A stretch of 64,000 bases of DNA. Source: Crateriforma conspicua (GTDB taxonomy: Bacteria > Planctomycetota > Planctomycetia > Pirellulales > Pirellulaceae). Position 1 is the stretch's first letter; each line of letters opens with the position of its first letter. Positions 1-10,026 of this stretch are shown here, one piece after another. Under the pieces are notes generated by a model. The model saw only the letters and a program-made list of their open reading frames with translations. It had not been told where the DNA came from and made no database searches. The position numbers and the translations under genes were made by a program. The stretch spans positions 5,436,501-5,500,500 of the forward strand of contig NZ_CP036319.1 of NCBI RefSeq assembly GCF_007752935.1, in the 5' to 3' direction.

Positions 1-572
1 ACGTACATCACCAGCACCACGGTGACGATGCCACCGACCACCATCAAAACGATGGGGTAGGTCATGGCACCGGAAACCTTGCCGCGAATCGCATCCTGCT
101 TTTGTAGGAAGCCGGCGACGTGTTGCAACGATTCCTCAAGGAACGCACCTTCCAACCCCGCGCGGACCATGCTGACTACCAATTCGGAAAACACCTTGGG
201 GTGTGCCGCAAGTGCCTCATCCAAGTTCTCTCCATCAGCAACGCGATCACGAACGTCGGCCAAAACATCCGCCATCGTTTCGTCGGCACTCTGTTCGGCC
301 AGAATCGTCAGCGATTCCAACAGCGTGACGCCGCCGTTCAACAAATCGCTTAACTGTGTCAGCGTGTCGGCGATCGTTTCCGCTTTGACCCGCTTGGGCA
401 AATCCAACTTCCATTCGAAGGCCCCGGTTCGGGCGGACCGGTCGATCACTTCGATGGGAAACAAAGCCTGGCGACGTAACAACGCCATCGCTTCGCGGGC
501 GTCACCCGCGATGATCGTTCCGTCGGCGTTGTCACCGCCGGCGGTTTTTGCACGATAAGCGAAATTAGGCAT
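1..572 (-). CDS. gspF: Type II secretion / type IV pilus inner-membrane platform protein GspF (partial, 3' end outside window)
   Basis: Inner-membrane platform protein of a type II secretion or type IV pilus-like machine; it holds the assembly ATPase and the pseudopilins. The visible 190 residues begin MPNFAYRAK and contain the first T2SSF domain, with the family's helical pattern around LLNGGVTLLESLTILAEQ and the segment MVRAGLEGAFLEESLQHVA. The first transmembrane helix follows at about residues 170-190, where the window ends. Full-length GspF is about 400 residues, so roughly half is missing. It lies 60 bp downstream of gspE on the same strand, the classic E-F order, and was probably co-transcribed. 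The identification is firm; whether the machine secretes proteins or builds pili cannot be told from this fragment. Confidence 0.93.
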   Translation of the reverse strand, partial: MPNFAYRAKTAGGDNADGTIIAGDAREAMALLRRQALFPIEVIDRSARTGAFEWKLDLPKRVKAETIADTLTQLSDLLNGGVTLLESLTILAEQSADETMADVLADVRDRVADGENLDEALAAHPKVFSELVVSMVRAGLEGAFLEESLQHVAGFLQKQDAIRGKVSGAMTYPIVLMVVGGIVTVVLVMY

Positions 573-632
573 CGTTGATGTGGAATCAGTTTTGGTCAGG
601 ATTCAGTTTTGTGATCGGGCCGAACGCCCTGA

Positions 633-2321
633 TCAGGCGTCGGCTTTGGTGACACGCAAGACTTCATCAATCGATGTGACACCTTGCATGACTTTGTTCC
701 ACCCGTCGTGGCGGAGCGTCTTCATGCCGCCGCGAACGGCGGCTTTCTTGATTTCATTGCTGGCCGCTTGGTTGGTTGCCAAGTCACGGATTTCGTCATT
801 GGCGACCAGCAATTCGTACAGGCCCATCCGGCCGCGATATCCGCTGCCGCGACAGGCCGAACATCCAACGGGACGGTAGACCACCGTGCCGTTTTCCTTG
901 GCCTGCTCATAAGGAAAATCGTCGGGCAAATCCGCTTGGCGACACAGATCGGGTTCGCGACAATCCGGACACAGTTTGCGTACCAACCGCTGCGCCATCA
1001 CGCCTTCGACGGTGCTGCTGACCAGAAACGGTTCGACGCCCATGTCACACAATCGCATGAACGCGCCGGCGGAATCGTTGGTGTGCAGGGTACTGAAAAC
1101 CAAGTGACCCGTTAGCGAAGCCTGTGTGGCGTTTTCGGCGGTTTCCAAGTCGCGAATTTCGCCAACCAGAACGACATCGGGATCGTGCCGCAGGATGCTC
1201 CGCAGGCTGGCCGCAAACGTCAGCCCGACCTTCTTGTGCACTTGGATCTGGTTGATCCCTTCCAGCTGATACTCGATCGGATCTTCGGTGGTGATGATCT
1301 TGGTTTCTTCGTCCTGGATCTCACTGAGCGCGCTGTAAAGCGTCGTTGTTTTTCCCGACCCCGTCGGCCCCGTCACCAAGATGATCCCGTGTGGCAATCG
1401 GATCAATTTTTGAAAGCGTTGATAGACGTCATCGGGCATCCCGATGTCGGCGAGTGAAAACCGCAAATTTTCCTTGTCCAAGACCCGCATGACGATTCCT
1501 TCGCCGTGCAGCATCGGGATGATTGAAACGCGAATGTCGACTTCGCGTCCTTTGACGCGGATCTTGATTCGACCGTCTTGGGGGACACGCTTTTCCGCAA
1601 TGTTCAATCGCGCCATGATTTTCAGCCGGCTGACAATCGCCGACCGAAATTGATTCATCTCCGGCGGTGCCGGTTGACGCTGCAGAACACCATCAATCCG
1701 ATAGCGGATTTTGATGCCTTTTTCTTGAGCCTCGATGTGAATGTCACTGGCGCGTGCTTCGATGGCTTCGCTGAGAATCTCGTTGACCAATCGCACCACG
1801 GAGGCTTGCTGGGCGACTTCCGCATCTTCCAGATCTTGCCCGGTCAACGAATTCAGTTCACCCAAGTCCTCGTCTTTCTGCAGTGCCAGCAAACCGTCGA
1901 TCGTTTCGGCACCCACGCCCAGAAAACGCTTGATCAAATCGCGGACTTGCTCCGGATCACTAACGACCGGTTGGATGATTTGCCCAGTCGCAGCGCTCAA
2001 CGCGTCGATCGCTTGAAAATCGAATGGGTTGCTCAGCGCGACCACCAAAGCGTCCGATTTTTTGGCGATCGGGAACACTTCATAGCGGTGGATCAAACGA
2101 ACGGGAAAGCCTTCGAGTATTTGTTCGTCGATCTCGATGTCGGTCAGGTCCGCCAATTTCAGCCGCATCGAATCGGCGATCGCGCGCAGCAATCCGGATG
2201 CGTCTGCGAACCCAAGTTCGGGCGCGAAGTCCTGTATCGGACGCTGCGATCGAATCGCCTCAGCGGCACTGGCCAGCTGATGCTTGTCCAACCGGCCAGC
2301 GGTGGAAACGTCTTGAGACAT
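633..2321 (-). CDS. gspE: Type II secretion / pilus assembly ATPase GspE (PulE/PilB family)
   Basis: Hexameric cytoplasmic ATPase that powers pseudopilus or pilus assembly. The 562-residue protein has an MshEN-like N-terminal domain (about 20-140), then the ATPase core with a Walker A GPTGSGKTTT near residue 320, an Asp-box segment containing ITTEDPIEYQLEGI, and a Walker B/His box around DPDVVLVGEIRD and GHLVFSTLHTND. A zinc-binding tetracysteine follows, CPDC near 452 and CSAC near 487, typical of GspE. I chose the start at MSQDVS; an in-frame ATG 13 codons upstream adds an atypical basic stretch. It sits between the giant N-domain repeat protein (403 bp upstream) and gspF (60 bp downstream), all on the minus strand. 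Confidence 0.96.
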   Translation of the reverse strand: MSQDVSTAGRLDKHQLASAAEAIRSQRPIQDFAPELGFADASGLLRAIADSMRLKLADLTDIEIDEQILEGFPVRLIHRYEVFPIAKKSDALVVALSNPFDFQAIDALSAATGQIIQPVVSDPEQVRDLIKRFLGVGAETIDGLLALQKDEDLGELNSLTGQDLEDAEVAQQASVVRLVNEILSEAIEARASDIHIEAQEKGIKIRYRIDGVLQRQPAPPEMNQFRSAIVSRLKIMARLNIAEKRVPQDGRIKIRVKGREVDIRVSIIPMLHGEGIVMRVLDKENLRFSLADIGMPDDVYQRFQKLIRLPHGIILVTGPTGSGKTTTLYSALSEIQDEETKIITTEDPIEYQLEGINQIQVHKKVGLTFAASLRSILRHDPDVVLVGEIRDLETAENATQASLTGHLVFSTLHTNDSAGAFMRLCDMGVEPFLVSSTVEGVMAQRLVRKLCPDCREPDLCRQADLPDDFPYEQAKENGTVVYRPVGCSACRGSGYRGRMGLYELLVANDEIRDLATNQAASNEIKKAAVRGGMKTLRHDGWNKVMQGVTSIDEVLRVTKADA

Positions 2322-2724
2322 CGTTCGGTGGGGCCGGCAAAACATGTGCGTCCCTGGCACAGTTTCGCTGTGCGTGGGATCACCCGTCGGGCCGGTCGTT
2401 GGTGGGGTGGGGCACCGTGAAGGCGGGAAAGTTCGTCAACGACGCAATGTCGTGACGGGCCATCCAGACGGTGTAACCGGACGACCAACTGTCAGTATAA
2501 ACGGCCGGCGCCGCCCATGGACATTCCGATTCGTCGGTCGATCCCGATTGGCGGCTTTGGCGAACATGGACAAGCAGACGGACCCACCAAGGGAACACAC
2601 GCATCCACTAAAGACCACCCAAGGCCAAACAAAGCCCCATCGACAGCCAATGACTGCACATGGCCCGTCACCGGGCATGCCGGCTGCGACGCTTTGCCCG
2701 ATTCAATTGGTGATCAACTGCGAA
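2322..2724. other. 403-bp spacer between giant N-domain repeat gene and gspE
   Basis: I see no convincing gene, tRNA or strong intrinsic terminator here. Short open frames on both strands have no recognisable domain or start signal. The spacer is long for an operon, so gspE/gspF may have their own promoter in it, but I cannot point to one. Confidence 0.4.
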
Positions 2725-5700
2725 TCACCTGGCGATGAATTCGCGTAATGCCCGTTCGATGCTGTCAGACTTGGAACGTTTCAGGCGAATGATTTTGACG
2801 TTTCGGTTGCTTTGGTTCAGCGCCCGCTGATCCATGTCCGTCACGAAGGATCGAATCTCATCGCGAAGTTCCGCCGGCGCGCGGACGATCAGTGCATTGG
2901 CCGCCTCGTCCACTTCCAAAGTCAACAATGGCCCCGCCGCAGCGGCGTTCAACTGTTGCAACACCGAAGCCACCGACGCACCGACACCGCGTGGGACCTG
3001 CAGCGGTCGACGCCCACCGGCGGTACTCATCTGCGACCGATACACCGTCCGCAGGATTGTCAAAACACGATCGGCTTGCGTGTTCTCCAAGTTGATGATT
3101 TCGGGCCGATAGACATTCAAAAAGTCCGGCAGCTCATCCGTGTCCAAGACCTCCAACAAATCACCGACGATCTCTCGAGTCCGAGGGCTTCCGTAAACAA
3201 TCAATGCGTTCAATCGTTCGTCCGAAACGACTACGGCATCGGTCAGCCCGCCTCGCATGAACGGCATTTCATCGACCAAGCGTTTCAACAGCATTTCCAT
3301 ATCAATAGCGCCAGAGTTCTGGAGCATGAACACTGCAAAGTTGGTATCGGATGCTTCGGTGCGACCCAGTTGGCTGATCCCACGCAACAGGGTTTCCATA
3401 CGATCCAAAGCATCAGTGTCATCCGAGGAAATCGTGATGCTGTCGGGACCTGGAATGACGACCACATCCGCCAATTCCTCCGGTGCATCCCCCTGTTTCT
3501 CAGACGATGTCCCGGCTTGACCTTGATCGCTTCGTGTCTGTGGCGTGGGCGGGGCAGCACGCAGCGTGTCTTGCTGTGCCACCAGCCGAACGCCTGACAC
3601 CATCCCATCGACGCGTGCGTCGGTTGCAGGATCCATCGTACCGTCGGTTTCGCCTGGATTCTCAGGTGCAAGTTCCTGCTTTGGTGATTCGCCAGGCCAG
3701 GGTACGGCATCGCCACGTCGCTGCTGTGCCGGATAGATGACTTTGATGCGGTTTCCGCGAATCCGTGACCACACCGATTGCACCTGACGCACCGCAGATT
3801 CGGTGTCACCGGCAAACGGAATGCGTCGAGTGGTCCCTGTTCCCAATGCGGTGGCCGCTTTTTCATCGGCGTCCACTTGTTCGCCCAACTTGGTCAGCAA
3901 CGCACGGATTTGGGTCAATTGATCTTCGGTCCCCCGCACAAAGATCTTGTTCGTGCCGTAGTCGGTCGAAACGTACGGCCGGCTGGTCCCGATCAATCCG
4001 GCAAACAGATCGCGAACCGCCATTTCGATCATGTATGGATCGGTGGTTCGCAGTTGAAAGACTTCCAGGATCCGCTCGTCGCCGTCAAGCTTTTGCAGTG
4101 CCTGGGCGATTCGAGAGTGCTGTTGATCCGTCGCGACCACCACCAGCGAATTGCTGGTTCGATTGGCCAGAACCTCGGGACGCGGAACTTCATCTTGGAC
4201 AATCGAGTCGATCGTCGATGCGGCAACCGTCGCGCTGACGTTGGCCAACGGATAAAGCTGAGACGTTTGCGCCGGACGCTGCGGTGGCGGCTGGTCCATC
4301 GCTTGAAGCATTTCATCGATCGCCACCTGATGCTTTGGCATCGCCAGCACAAACAGAGTTTCGTTCGATTCCTGGTAAGTGATGGAATAATCGCGACTGC
4401 GTGCGAACGCCCGAATGACGGAATCTGCGATCGCGTCGGGATCACCGTTTCGAATCGGATAGGCCCGCATGACGGGTTCCTGCCCGGACGCCACATCCAA
4501 TTGACCGATCACTTCGTCGACTTTGGCATGCACGTCATCCGGTGCCGTCACCATGATTGAATTAGACCCCGCGTCGGCGGTGACAGTGGCGGTCGGAGCC
4601 AAGTCTTCGATTGCCTCGGCGACGCTATCAGGATCCGCCAGTGTTAACGGATAGACTTTCAACTTTTTCGTTGACTCGGGAACGTCCAGCGATTGGAACA
4701 TCTCCGCAAAGGTGGATTGATTGCGTGGGGTTGCAACGACGAAAACGGTACTGGTGTCTTCTTGATAGGTGATGTTGAAATCGTTGTTACGGTAAAACGC
4801 GATCGACAAGGATCGTGAAATGGATGTGGGGTCACCGTTGCGAATGGGATAGGCGCGGACCACAGGTTCTTGCCCTGATGCGACATCCAACTGTTCGACG
4901 ACACCACGGACCGCTTCATGGGTGTCATCGGTTCCGGTCACCAACAGTGAATTGGAACCTTCGTCCGCCGACACGATGGCTTCGGGACGAACGTCGGCAA
5001 TGGCATCGGCCACCGAATCGGGATCGGCCAACTTCAGCGGATAGACTTTGAGCTCTTTCTTTCCCTCGGCGACATCCAACGACTCAAACATCTGAGCAAA
5101 GATGGCTTGATAACGCGGCGTCGCGGTCACGAAGATGGTTTCGTTGGCACTCTGATAGGTCACAACGTAGTTACGGTCACGTAGGAACGCTTGCGTTAAC
5201 GCCTGTGAAACCGATGTCGGATCGCCGTTTTTGATCGGATAGGCTTCGACGACTGGCTCTTGGCCGGAAACGACGTCCAACTGTTCGATCAGTTCACCAA
5301 TGACGGCGTGGTCCTCATCGTCTCCGGTGACCAACAACGAACTGGAACCACTGTCGGCGACGACGGTTGCGTCGGAAGCAACGTTGGAAACGGCTCGAGC
5401 AACCGCGGAAGGTTCAGCCAACTGCAAGGGATAGACCTTCAGCACTTTTTTGCTTTCCGGCACATCCATCGCTTCAAACATTTCCGCAAAGATCGCTTGA
5501 TGCTTCGGTGTCGCTGTCACAAAAACCGTCTCGTTCACGGCTTGATAGCTGACGGTGTAATTTGGATTTCGATAGAACGCCAAGGTCAGAGCACGAGAAA
5601 CCGCAGCGGGATCCCCGTTGCGAATGGGGTATGCGTTCAAAACGGGTTCAGTCCCGGAGGCGACGTCCAGCGACTGGATAATCTTTGCAACCGATTCATG

Positions 5701-8700
5701 CGACTGCTCGGTTCCCGTCACCAGCAACGAATTGGAACCTCGGTCGGCGGTGACGACGGCATCTTTTTCCGCGTCACGCACGGCGGTCATGATGGACACC
5801 GCATCGGCCAGTTCCAAAGGATAGACCTTCAGTTCTCGTTTGCTTTCGGGAACATCCAGCGACTGGAACATTTCCGCAAACGTCGCCTGGCTGCGTGGCT
5901 TGGCGATCACGAATAGTGTTTTGCTGGCGTCTTGATAGGTGATCGAATAATCGGGGTTCCGCAGAAAGGCCAGCGAAACGGACCGATAGATCGCCTGAGG
6001 ATCACCATGCCGGATCGGATAGGCTTGGACGACAGGTTGTTGACCAGACACGACGTCCAACTTGTCAATCACCTCGGCGATGCGTTGGTGATCCTTTTCA
6101 AGTGCCGTGACGATCAACGTGGAAGATTCGGGTTCGGGAACGATGGTCGCATCGGTGGCGAATCGCGTCAGGGCTCGGGAAACGGAAGTGGGATCCGCCA
6201 TCTGGAGTGGATAAACGGCGGTTCGGCGACGTTGGGTATCGGGCAATTGCGACACGATCGCCTCGATCGCTTGGCCAATTTCCGCTTGCTGCGCAGGCGT
6301 CCCCCGTGCGACCAGGCTGTTGCTTTCGTTGCTGATCTGGACTGACATCAATCCAACCAGTCGCCGATCCAAAGCCCGGTAAACGGTGTACGCAGCCATC
6401 TTTTCGGGGTCGATCGGATACACGTGAACCAGCGGATCCGGTTCCGGTTTCATCGCTGTTTCAAATGACTCGATCAATGCAACGATTCGTTCGTGTTGCT
6501 GCTCCGATGCCCAGATGGACAGTGCGTCTTCCGATTCGCTGTCGACGAATCGCAACTGGGGAATCTCGTCTTTCAGATGTTCGCGGATCTCTGGCAACAA
6601 ATCCTTGCGGACCGGGTGTTGCCGCAGCACGGACGTTTTTCGGTCTTGGTTGGCCTGACGCAACTGTTCCAACATGGCCTTGATTTGCTCATGTTCCTGT
6701 TCGGTCGCCAAGACCATCAGTTGGTAGTCATCGGATTCCAAAACGGTCGCGTCCGGCAACTGTTCGCGCAGCATACTTTCGGCCGTTTCCACGCTGAAAT
6801 CGGAGATCGGATACACGCCAACCCTTCGGTCCGTGGCATCGCCGCCGAGTTCGGTTCGCAGACGTTCCAGCAAGGCTTCGATCGCATCGTGTTCGTCGGG
6901 AATCGCCCACAGAATCAGCCGATCGTCCGCCTGTGCATCCACCGACCGTGCATCCGGGGCAATGTCGTCCAAGACCTCCGCCGCCAGCGCAATGACTTCC
7001 GGCTTGTCGCGATAAACCCGCAAGACCTGGTCGTCCGATTTCGACGTTTGCTGATTCAATTGATCGAACGCAGTTTGAATCGTCTGGTGATCTTTTTCGC
7101 TTGCCCATACGACCAGATTTTCGCGAGCCTGATCCAGCGAAAACGCCGCATCATCGGCCATGGACTGAAACATGGTGATGGCGGTCGGCCCGATTCGGAC
7201 TGGCAAAGGGTAGGTCCGCAAGCTGAAGTCGGATTTGCCCGTCATTTGGGTGAACTGGTCGATCGCTTCGGCCACGGCCTGATGGTCTTCCTGGTCCGCC
7301 CAAACAAAGATTCGGCTTTCGTCTGGATCGGACGAAATGACCGCAGCGGGAACCAATTGCATCAATACGTTTTCCACCTCTTCTGCTTTCGTGTCGCCCA
7401 GATCGTAGCCCACCACCTTGGACGTTTGGGTCGAACGATTTCCATCGACACGTGCAATCGCTTGCGCAAGTTCCTGATGATCCAGCCCGGTTCCGGATGC
7501 CACCAATTGCTTGCTGTCGGCGTCAACGGTCAATCGCATACGGGGAAACAGAGGCTGTAGCATTCGTAAGACGTTGCTGGGGTTCAACGTTCGAAACGGA
7601 TACGAAACCACGCTTGTTTGACTGGCCTCGTCCGGGTCGGCATCCAATTGCCGAACCAGAGCTTGAATCCGAGGCTGTTGGGACAGCGGTGCGGCAACCA
7701 ACACCCGATTCGATCGTTCGTCGGCGACGATTTTCCATTCGGGCTGCATCCGTGAAAGTAGCTTGACGATGGCATCCGCATCGCCCTTTTCCAACGGATA
7801 AGCGATGGTCACACTGCGATCGGTTGTTGCATCGGCCGACAACTTTTCGATCAGCGATTGAACCTCCGTTTGATCTTCCGCGGTGGCACGCACAATCAAT
7901 CGACCGTTGGCCGAATCCGCGGTCACCACTGCATCGGGCACCAAAGATTGCAAGTTGCGTTGCAGATTGGAAAGGTCTGCGGCGTCGACGGCGTAGGTTT
8001 CCAGCACTGGTTCCCTTCGTGGTGGCAACGCTGCCGCCAGCTTGTCGTATTCTTGACGAACCTTTTCGAATTCCTCTTCCTGTGCCCAGACCGATAACAC
8101 CTCTGTCTGATCGTTGTAAATCATCTCCAACTGCGGGAACCGTTTTCGCAACGAAGCCAACAGTGTTCGGTCATCTTCGACATCCACCGCCAACGTTTGA
8201 ACGGGAATGAGCGCATCGTCGGTTCCCACATCCAACTGTGCCAACAAGCTGGTCAATTCCGCATGTTGACGTTCGCTTCCCCAAGCCGCCATTTCGGTCA
8301 AGCTGGCTTGCGGATTGATCTTCATCGTGGCTAGCGATTCGGGCAGATCGCGTTGGATCATTGCAAATCGATCACGCTGCAATGGACTGATCGGATACAG
8401 CTTCAACTGCCGCGGTGACGCGCCGCCCGCCTGTTCCATTTGGGCCAGTGTTTCGGTGACGCGTTGATGTTCACGCTGGGTCGCAACGACGCTTAACCGG
8501 CCTTCATCGCCCAACCACTCGACAGTGGCATCAGGCACCGCCTTGGTCAACATCGTCAGCATTTGACGGCTGAGCGGTTGCTGTTGCGGATAGAACGCAA
8601 GGGTTCGTTCCAGTGCCGGATCACGCGGGTATTGGTCGATGGTTTCTTTGGCCATCGACAATTCGCTCGAATTACCACGGATGACGATTCGTCCCGGTTG

Positions 8701-10026
8701 CGACAGCACCAGCGCACGTGGAACGACGTCTTGAACCAACGCCGACAACGCATCGGTGGAATCGGGGTCGACTTGGTGGATGGCCACCGCGAGTGCCGAA
8801 TCGTTTCCGCCAGATCCTCCCACGTCCAACCGCTCCAGCGTTGCCTTGACCGCGGTTTGTTGACGTCCATCGCCGACGACCAAAATTCGTTGGTTATCCG
8901 CATCGGCTTTGACCTGGACATCGGGATGCACCAATTGAATTTGTTCGACCAAGTCGTCCAAACGATCCGGATCGACATCGTAAGTTGTCACCGCATCCGC
9001 GTTGTCTCCGGATGCGTTTTCGATCATTTTCTGGATGCTGGCTTCGATACCCTTCTGCATTTCCGGCGTTGCGTGCGCGTGGACTTCGTCGGCATTGGGA
9101 TCAAAGCGAATCTGTGCCGACGAAAACAAGGCCTGCAGCGTTTCCACCGTCGCTTCGCCATCAAGCCCGGGGGCCGGATAGGTTGCAAAGACCGGTTTGG
9201 GTGCTTCTTTCTTTTCCTTGGGTTCAGGCTTTTTGGGTTCCGGGATCGATGCAATCAGGATATTGATCGCACGAAGTTTGCCGGCAGTTTCGGTCACCAA
9301 TAGTTTCTTGGCGGCGGCCATGGGTGTGACTTGGCCGTGCGATCCGACCAATGGCGTGACTTCTTGAACCACCACATCCATTGGACGCGCACCAACGGGA
9401 AACTCGGTCGAAACGATTTCAAACTTTCCACGCTCGGCCAGTTTGTCGACCGGCACTGTCGGCACGATCTCGAAGGGGATTCCGTCGCTGGTGTCGGCAA
9501 GGATCAGCATTTTTTCACGACGGATCAGCGTGTAGTCCTTGCTTAGCAACACACTGTTCAGTAGGTCGATCGCCTCGGTCGGTGTGTAATCATTCGTGTC
9601 GCTGTAGGTGAATTTCCCCGAGGGTTCGTTATCCATCACGAGCGATAGGTCAGCTTGATCGGCAAACCACTGCAGCACGCTGGACCAAGGCTGGCCGCGG
9701 AAGTTGAACTGGATTTTTCCGCTTTGATGAACGTTGTCGAACGCGCCACGTTGTTCGGGTGTCAGCACGGCGGCCAATCGTGCGTTGGAATCTTTGACCA
9801 CGTCATCGCGACGGTCACTGGCGACCTTGACCAATTCACTGACCCGTTGGTCCAAAATTTCGGCGATCTTGGCACGTTGTTGGTCCGTCAGATTCAACCG
9901 ATCGGCATACGTGGGCTGGGCCAAAAGGGAGTAGTCCGTCCCCTGTTGGGCACTGGCATCGGCAATCGTTGCCATGACCACCATCGCGGCCAGGAGCCAT
10001 CGATGCTGCGTTGTTAGTTTTTGCAT
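2725..10026 (-). CDS. Giant exported protein of ~30 secretin N-domain-like modules, no visible secretin barrel
   Basis: A 2433-residue exported protein. Residues 1-27 form a signal peptide ending near ASAQQ. Next comes a helical stretch with two LTxxQ-type motifs (LNLTDQQRAKI and LTPEQRGAF), as in Spy/CpxP proteins. An STN-like domain follows (about 108-175: QFNFRGQPWSSVLQWFADQA). The remainder is a chain of roughly 30 modules, each ending in a pattern like SNSLLVTGTEQSHESVAKII plus a helix and LD, as in secretin N1/N2 (short) domains. A Pro/Gln/Glu-rich linker separates the last three modules. The protein stops without the C-terminal secretin beta-domain. It precedes gspE and gspF on the same strand, which suggests a periplasmic component of that machine. 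The function is inferred; the repeats are visible. Confidence 0.85.
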   Translation of the reverse strand: MQKLTTQHRWLLAAMVVMATIADASAQQGTDYSLLAQPTYADRLNLTDQQRAKIAEILDQRVSELVKVASDRRDDVVKDSNARLAAVLTPEQRGAFDNVHQSGKIQFNFRGQPWSSVLQWFADQADLSLVMDNEPSGKFTYSDTNDYTPTEAIDLLNSVLLSKDYTLIRREKMLILADTSDGIPFEIVPTVPVDKLAERGKFEIVSTEFPVGARPMDVVVQEVTPLVGSHGQVTPMAAAKKLLVTETAGKLRAINILIASIPEPKKPEPKEKKEAPKPVFATYPAPGLDGEATVETLQALFSSAQIRFDPNADEVHAHATPEMQKGIEASIQKMIENASGDNADAVTTYDVDPDRLDDLVEQIQLVHPDVQVKADADNQRILVVGDGRQQTAVKATLERLDVGGSGGNDSALAVAIHQVDPDSTDALSALVQDVVPRALVLSQPGRIVIRGNSSELSMAKETIDQYPRDPALERTLAFYPQQQPLSRQMLTMLTKAVPDATVEWLGDEGRLSVVATQREHQRVTETLAQMEQAGGASPRQLKLYPISPLQRDRFAMIQRDLPESLATMKINPQASLTEMAAWGSERQHAELTSLLAQLDVGTDDALIPVQTLAVDVEDDRTLLASLRKRFPQLEMIYNDQTEVLSVWAQEEEFEKVRQEYDKLAAALPPRREPVLETYAVDAADLSNLQRNLQSLVPDAVVTADSANGRLIVRATAEDQTEVQSLIEKLSADATTDRSVTIAYPLEKGDADAIVKLLSRMQPEWKIVADERSNRVLVAAPLSQQPRIQALVRQLDADPDEASQTSVVSYPFRTLNPSNVLRMLQPLFPRMRLTVDADSKQLVASGTGLDHQELAQAIARVDGNRSTQTSKVVGYDLGDTKAEEVENVLMQLVPAAVISSDPDESRIFVWADQEDHQAVAEAIDQFTQMTGKSDFSLRTYPLPVRIGPTAITMFQSMADDAAFSLDQARENLVVWASEKDHQTIQTAFDQLNQQTSKSDDQVLRVYRDKPEVIALAAEVLDDIAPDARSVDAQADDRLILWAIPDEHDAIEALLERLRTELGGDATDRRVGVYPISDFSVETAESMLREQLPDATVLESDDYQLMVLATEQEHEQIKAMLEQLRQANQDRKTSVLRQHPVRKDLLPEIREHLKDEIPQLRFVDSESEDALSIWASEQQHERIVALIESFETAMKPEPDPLVHVYPIDPEKMAAYTVYRALDRRLVGLMSVQISNESNSLVARGTPAQQAEIGQAIEAIVSQLPDTQRRRTAVYPLQMADPTSVSRALTRFATDATIVPEPESSTLIVTALEKDHQRIAEVIDKLDVVSGQQPVVQAYPIRHGDPQAIYRSVSLAFLRNPDYSITYQDASKTLFVIAKPRSQATFAEMFQSLDVPESKRELKVYPLELADAVSIMTAVRDAEKDAVVTADRGSNSLLVTGTEQSHESVAKIIQSLDVASGTEPVLNAYPIRNGDPAAVSRALTLAFYRNPNYTVSYQAVNETVFVTATPKHQAIFAEMFEAMDVPESKKVLKVYPLQLAEPSAVARAVSNVASDATVVADSGSSSLLVTGDDEDHAVIGELIEQLDVVSGQEPVVEAYPIKNGDPTSVSQALTQAFLRDRNYVVTYQSANETIFVTATPRYQAIFAQMFESLDVAEGKKELKVYPLKLADPDSVADAIADVRPEAIVSADEGSNSLLVTGTDDTHEAVRGVVEQLDVASGQEPVVRAYPIRNGDPTSISRSLSIAFYRNNDFNITYQEDTSTVFVVATPRNQSTFAEMFQSLDVPESTKKLKVYPLTLADPDSVAEAIEDLAPTATVTADAGSNSIMVTAPDDVHAKVDEVIGQLDVASGQEPVMRAYPIRNGDPDAIADSVIRAFARSRDYSITYQESNETLFVLAMPKHQVAIDEMLQAMDQPPPQRPAQTSQLYPLANVSATVAASTIDSIVQDEVPRPEVLANRTSNSLVVVATDQQHSRIAQALQKLDGDERILEVFQLRTTDPYMIEMAVRDLFAGLIGTSRPYVSTDYGTNKIFVRGTEDQLTQIRALLTKLGEQVDADEKAATALGTGTTRRIPFAGDTESAVRQVQSVWSRIRGNRIKVIYPAQQRRGDAVPWPGESPKQELAPENPGETDGTMDPATDARVDGMVSGVRLVAQQDTLRAAPPTPQTRSDQGQAGTSSEKQGDAPEELADVVVIPGPDSITISSDDTDALDRMETLLRGISQLGRTEASDTNFAVFMLQNSGAIDMEMLLKRLVDEMPFMRGGLTDAVVVSDERLNALIVYGSPRTREIVGDLLEVLDTDELPDFLNVYRPEIINLENTQADRVLTILRTVYRSQMSTAGGRRPLQVPRGVGASVASVLQQLNAAAAGPLLTLEVDEAANALIVRAPAELRDEIRSFVTDMDQRALNQSNRNVKIIRLKRSKSDSIERALREFIAR
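4261..6210 (-). repeat. Five tandem 390-bp (130-residue) coding repeats inside the giant protein gene
   Basis: The same landmark, a TATCCGATTCG-like tract encoding AYPIRNGDP (seen on the plus strand as gaatcggatagg), recurs at 4451, 4841, 5231, 5621 and 6011, exactly 390 bp apart each time. Each unit encodes two different N-domain modules, one with DxGSNSLLVTG and one with YQxxNETxFVxATP. The outer edges are approximate. The exact period with diverged sequence indicates past in-frame duplication followed by drift. Confidence 0.85.
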
